A program made the translations under genes and the position numbers. Of a stretch of DNA of 64,000 nt, positions 27,079 through 33,603 are shown in pieces (within the stretch, counting starts at the first letter, position 1; each line of letters begins with the position of its first letter). This DNA comes from Nocardia sp. CDC159 (GTDB lineage Bacteria; Actinomycetota; Actinomycetes; Mycobacteriales; Mycobacteriaceae), in NCBI RefSeq assembly GCF_023740735.1, contig NZ_JAMRXH010000008.1, forward strand, positions 62,001-126,000. The letters run 5' to 3'. The notes below the pieces were generated by a model that saw only the letters and a program-made list of their open reading frames with translations, was not told the DNA's origin and did no database searches.

Positions 27079-28266
27079 ATGCCGCTCGCACTGCTCGCCC
27101 TCACGGTTGGGGCGTTCGCCATCGGCACGACCGAATTCATCGTGGTCGGCCTGCTACCCGGAATCGCGGACGGCTTCGGCGTCTCGATCCCCACCGCGGG
27201 CTGGCTGGTCAGCGGATATGCCCTCGGCGTACTCGCCGGTGCGCCGGTGATGGCCGGACTGGGCACGCGGGTCTCCCGCAAGCGCATGTTGCTGCTGAGC
27301 CTGTCGCTGCTCATCGGGGGCAATCTGCTCTCGGCGATCGCTGGGAACTTCGGTGTGATGCTGACCGGTCGCATCGTGGCGTCGCTGGCGCATGGGGCGT
27401 TCTTCGGGATCGGATCGATCGTCGCCGGAAGCCTGGTCGCCGCCGATCGGCGCGCGGGCGCGATCGCGATGATGTTCACCGGTCTGACGCTGTCGGCGGT
27501 GGCCGGGGTGCCGCTGAGTACGCTGCTGGGCCAGCATTTCGGCTGGCGGCTGGCGTTCGCGCTGGTGGCGGGGGTCGGCGTGGCCGCATTCGCCGGGGTG
27601 TCCGCGCTGGTTCCGCATCAGCCCGCCCAGCCCGGCGCCCGGCTGCGGCACGAGCTGGCCGTGTTGCGCAATCCGCAGGTCCTGCTCGCGATGGCGATGA
27701 CGGTGCTGGGCTTCGGCGGGGTCTTCGCGGCGCTGACCTATCTGGCGCCGATGATGACCGAGGTCGCCGGGTTCGCGGACAGCTCGGTCACCTGGATCAT
27801 GGCGCTGTTCGGCGGCGGTTTCCTGGTCGGCAATCTGATCGGCGGCCGCTACGCCGACCGGCATCTGATGCCCATGCTCTACCTCACGCTGACCTCGCTC
27901 GCGGTGGTGCTGGCGCTGTTCACCGTCACCGCGCACAACAGGTTCGCGGCCGCGATCACCGTGGTGCTCATCGGTGCAACGGGTTTCGCCACCGTCCCGC
28001 CGCTGCAGAAGCGCGTCCTGGACTACGCCGCCAGCGCCCCCACCCTGGCCTCGGCCCTCAATATCGGCGCGTTCAACCTGGGCAACGCGCTGGCGGCCTG
28101 GCTCGGCGGCCTGGTCATCGACGCGGGCTTCGACTACACCGCGTCCAACTGGGTGGGCGTCGCACTGTCCGGCAGCGCCGTCGGCCTGGCCGTCCTGTCC
28201 GGCGCGCTGGAGCGCCGCGACCGAGCCGCCGCACCCACCGAAGACCTCGTGGCCGCGGGCAGCTGA
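27079..28266 (+). CDS. MFS drug-efflux-type transporter
   Basis: 395 residues, DHA1-type major facilitator with about twelve membrane helices. The start MPLALLALTVGAFAIGTTEF and helix-1 motif TTEFIVVGLLPGIA are characteristic of AraJ/CmlA-like exporters, as are the motif A-like GLGTRVSRKRML and motif C-like helix 5. The ATG at 27079 has GTGGAGG eight bases upstream; the frame is open earlier but not conserved. It is divergent from marR, which probably represses it. The substrate is unknown; chloramphenicol- or purine-ribonucleoside-type efflux are known for relatives. Confidence 0.9.
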   Translation: MPLALLALTVGAFAIGTTEFIVVGLLPGIADGFGVSIPTAGWLVSGYALGVLAGAPVMAGLGTRVSRKRMLLLSLSLLIGGNLLSAIAGNFGVMLTGRIVASLAHGAFFGIGSIVAGSLVAADRRAGAIAMMFTGLTLSAVAGVPLSTLLGQHFGWRLAFALVAGVGVAAFAGVSALVPHQPAQPGARLRHELAVLRNPQVLLAMAMTVLGFGGVFAALTYLAPMMTEVAGFADSSVTWIMALFGGGFLVGNLIGGRYADRHLMPMLYLTLTSLAVVLALFTVTAHNRFAAAITVVLIGATGFATVPPLQKRVLDYAASAPTLASALNIGAFNLGNALAAWLGGLVIDAGFDYTASNWVGVALSGSAVGLAVLSGALERRDRAAAPTEDLVAAGS

Positions 28267-28277
28267 GCCCACCACCG

Positions 28278-28536
28278 CCGCACCCCTTCTCGCACTTCGC
28301 ACCCACTACAGCCGCCCGCAAACGGTGCGAAGCGCGGGAAAGGGTGCGACGCGGGCGGGGTGGCCCGCGCAGCCGCACTCTCTTTGGCACTTCGCACCCG
28401 CTACGGCCGCCCGCAAACGGTGCGAAGCGCGGGAAAGGGTGCGACAGGCCGATGGCCAGGCAGCCGCAACCCTTCTCGCACTGTGCACCCGCTCCGGCCG
28501 CCCGTAAATGGTGCGAGGCGCGGCGGGGGTCGGGTT
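28278..28536. repeat. Three copies of a 73-bp nested hairpin repeat
   Basis: Copies at 28278-28350, 28373-28445 and 28464-28536 are each 73 bases, spaced by 22 and 18 bases. Copies 1 and 2 are nearly identical in their right two thirds; copy 3 is degenerate and runs into the glmS stop codon. Each copy folds on itself: an outer stem CGCACCC(C)TT / AAGGGTGCG and an inner stem CTTCGCACC / GGTGCGAAG around a roughly 21-base GC-rich loop. The array fills the gap between the convergent MFS and glmS genes. It has no T-runs and no open frame of note. It may end or stabilise both messages, or be a small dispersed palindromic element. Confidence 0.85.
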
Positions 28537-30400
28537 ACTCGACGGTGACGGACTTGGCGAGGTTGCGGGGCTTGTCTATGTCGTAGCCGCGGGACTGGGC
28601 TACCTCGGCGGCGAAGATCTGTAGCGGGACCGTGGACAGGAGGGGCTGGTACAGGGTGGGGGCGGCGGGGATTTCGATGAGGTGGTCGGCGAAGGGGCGG
28701 ACCGTGTCGTCGCCCTCCTCCGCGATGACGATCGTGCGGGCGCCGCGGGCCTGGATTTCGCGAATGTTACTGAGCAGCTTGGAGTGCAGGACCGCGCGGC
28801 CCTTCGGGGAGGGCATCACCACGATCACCGGGAGGCCCTCTTCGATCAGGGCGATCGGGCCGTGCTTGAGCTCGCCCGCGGCGAAGCCCTCGGCGTGCAT
28901 GTAGGCCAGTTCCTTGAGCTTGAGCGCGCCCTCCAGCGCGACCGGGTAACCGACGTGGCGGCCCAGGAACAGCACCGTGGACTGCTGGGCGAACTGCCGC
29001 GCGATCTCCCGCACCCGCGGCGCGGCGTCGAGCACCCGCTCCACCAGCTTGGGCATCGCCTCCAGCTCGGCGTATTCGCGCGCCACCTCGTCCGGATACT
29101 TGGTGCCGCGCGCCTGCGCGAGGGCGAGGCCCACCAGGTAATTCGCGGTAATCTGGGCGAGGAACGCCTTGGTGGAGGCGACGCCGATCTCCGGGCCGGT
29201 GCGGGTGTAGAGCACCGCGTCGGATTCCCGCGGAATCTGCGCGCCGTTGGTGTTGCAGATGGCCAGCACGCGCGCCTTCTGCTCCTTGGCGTGGCGCACC
29301 GCCTCGAGGGTGTCGGCGGTCTCGCCGGACTGCGAGATCGCCACCACCAGCGTCGACCGGTCCAGAACCGGGTCGCGATACCGGAATTCGCTGGCCAGCT
29401 CCACCTCCACGGGCAGCCGCGTCCAGTGCTCGATCGCATACTTCGCCAGCAGGCCCGCGTGATAGGAACTGCCACAGGCGACCACGAAGACCTTGTCGAA
29501 TTCGCGCAGCTCCTGATCCGCCAGCCGCTGCTCGTCCAGCACGATCCGGCCATTGGCGAAATGCCCGATCAGCGTGTCGGCCACTCCGGCCGGTTGCTCC
29601 TCGATCTCCTTGAGCATGAAGTAGTCGTGACCGCCCTTCTCGGCGGCCGCCAGATCCCAGTCGATGGTGAACGGCCGGGTCGTGACGCCGGAATCGCCGT
29701 CGAAGTCGGTGACCGTATAGCCGTCGGCGGTGATCACCACGGCCTGGTCCTGCCCCAGCTCCACGGCCTCGCGGGTGTGCTCGATGAACGCCGTCACATC
29801 CGAGGCGATGAACATCTCGCCCTGACCGACGCCGACCACCAGCGGCGTCGAACGACGCGCCGCGATGATCATGTCCGGATGTTCGGCGTGCGTAAAGACC
29901 AGCGTGAACGCCCCCTCGAGCCGACGCAGCACGGCCAGGGCGCTGGCGACGAAATCGCCCGCGGTCGGCCCCGCGGCATAGGCGCGCGCGACCAGGTGCA
30001 CCGCCACCTCGGTATCGGTGTCGCTGCGCAATTCGACGCCGGCGTCCTCGAGTTCGCGCCGCAGCGGGGCGAAATTCTCGATGATGCCGTTGTGCACCAC
30101 CGCCACCGTGCCGCTGGCATCGCGATGCGGATGCGCGTTGCGATCGGTCGGCGCGCCGTGCGTGGCCCAGCGGGTGTGACCCATACCGGTGCTCCCGGCG
30201 AAGGCGGCCAGACCGGTTTCGGCGAGTTCGGCCTCCAGATTGGCCAGCCGCCCGGCCTTGCGCTCCACCGCGATCGAGCCCGCGCCGTCGAGGATGGCCA
30301 CGCCCGCGGAGTCGTAGCCGCGGTATTCCATGCGGCGCAGCGCGTCCACGACAACGCCCAGCGCGTCCCGGTAACCGACGTACCCAACGATTCCGCACAT
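28535..30400 (-). CDS. glmS: Glutamine-fructose-6-phosphate aminotransferase (isomerising)
   Basis: 621 residues. Makes glucosamine-6-phosphate from fructose-6-phosphate and glutamine, first step to UDP-GlcNAc. The mature N-terminus is the nucleophile Cys2 (MCGIVGYVG), so the ATG at 30400 is the start. The class II glutaminase has GHTRWATHG and HNGIIENF. Two SIS isomerase domains carry ACGSSYHAG, ISQSGETADT and the C-terminal KPRNLAKSVTVE. glmM, the next enzyme of the pathway, is at 41.2 kb on the same strand. No glmS ribozyme is seen upstream, as expected outside Firmicutes. Confidence 0.97.
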   Translation of the reverse strand: MCGIVGYVGYRDALGVVVDALRRMEYRGYDSAGVAILDGAGSIAVERKAGRLANLEAELAETGLAAFAGSTGMGHTRWATHGAPTDRNAHPHRDASGTVAVVHNGIIENFAPLRRELEDAGVELRSDTDTEVAVHLVARAYAAGPTAGDFVASALAVLRRLEGAFTLVFTHAEHPDMIIAARRSTPLVVGVGQGEMFIASDVTAFIEHTREAVELGQDQAVVITADGYTVTDFDGDSGVTTRPFTIDWDLAAAEKGGHDYFMLKEIEEQPAGVADTLIGHFANGRIVLDEQRLADQELREFDKVFVVACGSSYHAGLLAKYAIEHWTRLPVEVELASEFRYRDPVLDRSTLVVAISQSGETADTLEAVRHAKEQKARVLAICNTNGAQIPRESDAVLYTRTGPEIGVASTKAFLAQITANYLVGLALAQARGTKYPDEVAREYAELEAMPKLVERVLDAAPRVREIARQFAQQSTVLFLGRHVGYPVALEGALKLKELAYMHAEGFAAGELKHGPIALIEEGLPVIVVMPSPKGRAVLHSKLLSNIREIQARGARTIVIAEEGDDTVRPFADHLIEIPAAPTLYQPLLSTVPLQIFAAEVAQSRGYDIDKPRNLAKSVTVE

Positions 30401-30541
30401 GGGTCCCCAGCCTACTGGGAGGCGTAGGACATGCGAATCGGACAAGCTTTTGCCGGTTCACCGGTGTGCCCGTGCCGGTGGCGCGAATCCGCGGGCCAGC
30501 GGGCGGGCCAAGCGCCGGTGCCATCGGTTAAGTTCAAGTTC

Positions 30542-31408
30542 GTGTCGGCGTCTGTGAAATCGCTCCTGAGCTCCCTGTCCAGCCCGGGACCGCACCGGGT
30601 CATGCGCGGCAACCTGGGCATTGCCGGACAGCCGGGGGTGGTGTTCACCCCGGAGCAGGGCCTGAACCTACCCGCGGTGGCCTTCGGGCACGGCTGGCTG
30701 ACCGGCGTCGGCAACTACCGCAGGCTGCTGGAACACCTCGCCTCCTGGGGTTTCGTCGCGGCCGCCCCCGACACCGAGCGCGGGCCGATTCCGTCACATC
30801 TGAATCTGGCGACCGATCTGCTCACCACCCTGGACATCTGCACCGGCGTCCGCCTGGGCGAGGGCAAGATCAGCGTCCACCCCGACCGCCTGGCCCTGGC
30901 CGGCCACGGCATGGGCGCGGGCGCGGCCGTCATCGCGGCCACCCGCCGCGAGGTCGCCGCGGTCGCCGCGCTGTTCCCCGCGCCCACCGCACCCGCCGCG
31001 GAATCGCTCGCCCCCGGCCTCGAGACCCCCGCGCTCATCGTGGCCGGGGCGCAGGACATCGACTCGGTCGGCTCGAATGCCCTCCCGCTGGCCTCCGCCT
31101 GGGGTGGTCCCGCGGTGCTGCGCACGGTCGACAAGGCCTCGCACAACGGCATTGTCGAGGGCCGCCGCGCGCTGGCCGCCCTCGGCGCGGGCAAGCACGA
31201 GCCCAGGACCGACCGCACCACCCGCGGCCTGCTGGTCGGCTACCTGCTCTACCAGCTCCTCGGCGACAAGACCTACAAGCCCTTCGCCGATCCCGAGGCC
31301 GTGATCCCGCACACCGAACCAGTCGATCCGGACGCCCCCCACGAACCCGAACCGCACGCGCCGTCGAAACGGCAACTGCTGCACGTGGTTCAGATGCTGC
31401 GGAAGTAA
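30542..31408 (+). CDS. alpha/beta-hydrolase-fold protein lacking the nucleophile serine
   Basis: 288 residues from the GTG at 30542. The fold resembles dienelactone hydrolase/cutinase-type enzymes: PAVAFGHGWLTGVGNYRRLL, ASWGFVAAAPDTERG, and the strand-elbow-helix at LALAGHGMGAGAAVIAA. At the elbow, where G-x-S-x-G is expected, the sequence is G-H-G-M-G (codons GGC CAC GGC ATG GGC), so the nucleophile is replaced by glycine. The later Asp region (LIVAGAQDIDS) and His region (VDKASHNGIV) are kept. The C-terminus is proline-rich. It occupies about the place of Rv3438 in M. tuberculosis. It is probably a binding protein or an enzyme using other chemistry. Confidence 0.8.
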   Translation: MSASVKSLLSSLSSPGPHRVMRGNLGIAGQPGVVFTPEQGLNLPAVAFGHGWLTGVGNYRRLLEHLASWGFVAAAPDTERGPIPSHLNLATDLLTTLDICTGVRLGEGKISVHPDRLALAGHGMGAGAAVIAATRREVAAVAALFPAPTAPAAESLAPGLETPALIVAGAQDIDSVGSNALPLASAWGGPAVLRTVDKASHNGIVEGRRALAALGAGKHEPRTDRTTRGLLVGYLLYQLLGDKTYKPFADPEAVIPHTEPVDPDAPHEPEPHAPSKRQLLHVVQMLRK

Positions 31409-31412
31409 CCGC

Positions 31413-32015
31413 TCAGCGGGGCGCGGTGCCCGGCTGGATCGGGCCGATGGTGAACGAGTGGATGTCCGGGCCCGCGCAGTGCTCGGTTTGCCACGGAATG
31501 AACAAGGCGTCCTTCTGATCCGGCGGATAGACGCGCAGCCCCGTGGCTGGGCTGAGTTGACACTGCTGCGGCTCGAAGCCGCCCATGCCGTTGGTGTCGT
31601 GCAGGCGTGCGGCGGCCTTGGTACCTGGGTCGAGGGTGACGGTGACGATCTGGCCGGGGGCGCGCGTGGCGGCGTTACCGGATTGCTCGCCGGATGCGGT
31701 GACGTAGGAGACCCCGGGATAGCCCGTGAGGGTGCAGGCCGTGGCGGAGGTGTTGGTGAAGACGAGGGTGGCGTGGTACTGGCCCGCACCCACGCCCTGA
31801 TCCTGCTGGACCACCGAAAGCTGGCCGGTCGCACAGGGATTGACGGGGAGATCGACGGCGGACGGCATCGATGCCGCCGACCTGGGCGCGGCGGGCGAGA
31901 CCTCCACGGTGGCCGATGTCGCGCCGTTCGGGGGGCTCTCGTTCCCGGTGCATGCGGCCGCCAGGACCGCGATCGCGGCAAAACCCACCGCCGAATACCT
32001 CGCGCTGCTGGGCAT
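31413..32015 (-). CDS. DUF4232-domain lipoprotein
   Basis: 200 residues. Lipoprotein signal peptide (VGFAAIAVLAAAC, lipidated Cys about 22), a Ser/Ala/Thr linker, then a DUF4232 domain of about 140 residues beginning NPCATGQLSVV. It contains the NTSATACTLTGYPGVSYV core with conserved cysteines likely forming disulfides (Cys in NPC and ACTL; a second pair near EPQQC and EHC). Such proteins sit on the outer face of the membrane in many actinobacteria; their function is unknown. It is convergent with the preceding gene with a four-base gap. Confidence 0.85.
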   Translation of the reverse strand: MPSSARYSAVGFAAIAVLAAACTGNESPPNGATSATVEVSPAAPRSAASMPSAVDLPVNPCATGQLSVVQQDQGVGAGQYHATLVFTNTSATACTLTGYPGVSYVTASGEQSGNAATRAPGQIVTVTLDPGTKAAARLHDTNGMGGFEPQQCQLSPATGLRVYPPDQKDALFIPWQTEHCAGPDIHSFTIGPIQPGTAPR

Positions 32016-32082
32016 GACGTGAACCTACCTCCGCATGGGCGTGCCCCGAGTATTCATCGCGGCGCGGCCCGCCACCAGGCCC

Positions 32083-32679
32083 TCATGTCCGGGGCTCGGG
32101 CCGATCCCGTGGCAGCAGCGGATATCCCACGGCCATACCGAGTAAGACCGGTAGACCGTGATTGTCGTGGAAGATCGCGCCGAACACGGCCAGGGCCGGG
32201 ACCGCGTAGAGGATCGGCCGAGCCGGGCGGCGGGGACCGAACCGGTCCGGGGCGCGCAGCGCGGCGATCGTGAGCGCACCGACCAGCCCGGCGACGCACA
32301 TCGAATTGCCCGCGCCGGTGGAACGCAGCCACAGGTAGCTCACCACCTGACCGAACAGCCCGCAGCCGAAATACAGCAGCACCCAGCGCCAGCGGCCGAG
32401 GACGCGCTCGGCGATCGCGCCGAATACCAGCAGGATCACCAGATTGAACAGCAGGCCCGCGGTCCAGCCGTCCTGGAAGAACATCGCCGTGCCGAGCCGC
32501 CACCATTCCCCGGCGGCCACCCGGTCCGGGGCGCGACAGAATCGGTCGAACAGCGCCGGATGGATCAGTTGCGCGATGCCGGTCGCGGCCGTGATCAGGA
32601 AAACCGTTGTGGTAGTGATCGGTCGCGGGGGTCGGAGCAACCACTCGACGAGCGCCGAGCGGGGCGGGGCAACGTTCAC
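32083..32679 (-). CDS. Rhomboid-like intramembrane protein with divergent active site
   Basis: 198 residues with about six membrane helices. It aligns to rhomboid proteases: an aromatic GEWWRLGTAMFFQDG near helix 1/L1, LLFNLVILLVFGAIAE, and the active-site helix GAGNSMCVAGLVGAL where Ser126 is in the place of the rhomboid G-x-S-G serine but the following glycine is Met. The C-terminal helix with a histidine (HDNHGLPVLLGMAVGY, His174) matches the general-base position. The dyad is therefore present, but the oxyanion-turn glycine is lost, so activity is uncertain. Start ATG at 32679. No clear substrate gene nearby. Confidence 0.72.
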   Translation of the reverse strand: MNVAPPRSALVEWLLRPPRPITTTTVFLITAATGIAQLIHPALFDRFCRAPDRVAAGEWWRLGTAMFFQDGWTAGLLFNLVILLVFGAIAERVLGRWRWVLLYFGCGLFGQVVSYLWLRSTGAGNSMCVAGLVGALTIAALRAPDRFGPRRPARPILYAVPALAVFGAIFHDNHGLPVLLGMAVGYPLLPRDRPEPRT

Positions 32680-32701
32680 CCAGGGCAGGGTACCGGCAGG
32701 A

Positions 32702-33229
32702 TCATCCCGCGGCGGCCCCGGTGATCAGGCGGGATTCGACAGGTGTCGGCGCGGCGGTGAGATCCAAGACCGGGCAGTGGCTTTCGACCGCGCGATGCAG
32801 CTCGGCATACCGTTCGGCCGGTTCCGGCCCGTCGATCCGCACGGTCACCCGCACGGCCTGCAAGCCCGGCCGCACCGCGTCGTCGAGTCCGAAGAAGCCG
32901 CGCACGTCCAGATCCCCCTCGGCCTCGATCGCCAAATCCGCGACGACGATGCCGAGCCGCTGCGCCCAGAACCGATAGGTCACGGTGTGGCAGGCGATCA
33001 ACGCGGCGAGGTACACCTCGACCGGATTCGCGGCGGTGTCCGCCCCGCCCAGATTCGGCGGCTCGTCCACCCGCACGGTGTGGTGACCGGCGGTGACCAG
33101 GGTTGCGACCGTCCCCTCCGGTCGGCCGGATGCGCGGAATACGACCGCGGCCGCGGCCGGATCCTGTGCGACCGCCCGCGCCGTCGCCGCGGTGATGTCG
33201 TTGAGCGGGGTGCCCACTTCTGTCGTCAT
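32702..33229 (-). CDS. OsmC-family protein
   Basis: 175 residues, OsmC/Ohr fold. Characteristic parts are HHTVRVDEPPNLGGADTAANP, the redox cysteine helix VEVYLAALIACHTVTYRFWA (one conserved Cys) and the C-terminal AVESHCPVLDLT with the second cysteine. The two cysteines are the peroxidatic pair of OsmC-type thiol peroxidases, so detoxification of organic hydroperoxides in the cytoplasm is likely. It stands alone between the rhomboid-like gene and the type VII cassette. Confidence 0.88.
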   Translation of the reverse strand: MTTEVGTPLNDITAATARAVAQDPAAAAVVFRASGRPEGTVATLVTAGHHTVRVDEPPNLGGADTAANPVEVYLAALIACHTVTYRFWAQRLGIVVADLAIEAEGDLDVRGFFGLDDAVRPGLQAVRVTVRIDGPEPAERYAELHRAVESHCPVLDLTAAPTPVESRLITGAAAG

Positions 33230-33292
33230 CTCGCTGACGGTAGGAGCGGGGCGGCGCGGCGAGGAGGGTTGCGGTCGCGGTGATCGAAAGCC

Positions 33293-33580
33293 TCAGACCA
33301 GCCAGCTCTTCCGGCGGTAGTACTCGTCGTCCTCGTCGTCGGCCCAGGTGGCGGGGCGCTCGGCCGCGCGGGCGGCGGCCATTCGGGCGAGGTCCTCGAT
33401 CCGATCGCGGGCCGCCTGGTCGGTGCGGGCCTGTTCGGCGGCCTCGGCCTCCCACTGCGCGGTGAGGCGGCGGCACTGCTCGGCGGTCTGCCGGTTCACC
33501 TCGTCGATCTCGTCCAGCAGCAGGGCGTTGCGGCGGCGGCCCTCCGCCAGAATGCGCTCGATCTCGGCGGCGTAGTCCAT
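33293..33580 (-). CDS. Small coiled-coil protein, last gene of type VII cassette
   Basis: 95 residues, almost entirely charged helix: MDYAAEIERILAEGRRRNAL, then DEIDEVNRQTAEQCRRLTAQ and a basic/acidic end DDEDDEYYRRKSWLV. The heptad-like spacing suggests a coiled coil. No signal peptide. It starts 23 bases after the stop of the repeat-containing protein and is read in the same direction, so it is probably the third gene of that operon. It may act as a structural partner or chaperone; the family is unrecognised. Confidence 0.7.
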   Translation of the reverse strand: MDYAAEIERILAEGRRRNALLLDEIDEVNRQTAEQCRRLTAQWEAEAAEQARTDQAARDRIEDLARMAAARAAERPATWADDEDDEYYRRKSWLV

Positions 33581-33603
33581 GCGTCGCTATCGCCTTCCGT
33601 CGC

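Noticed and set aside
28278..28536. CRISPR array
   Set aside because: Only three 73-bp units with 18-22-bp spacers and internal dyad symmetry; no cas genes nearby.
30401..30541. glmS ribozyme/riboswitch upstream of glmS
   Set aside because: The space is only about 140 bases shared with a divergent gene and no ribozyme core was recognised; the class is typical of Firmicutes.
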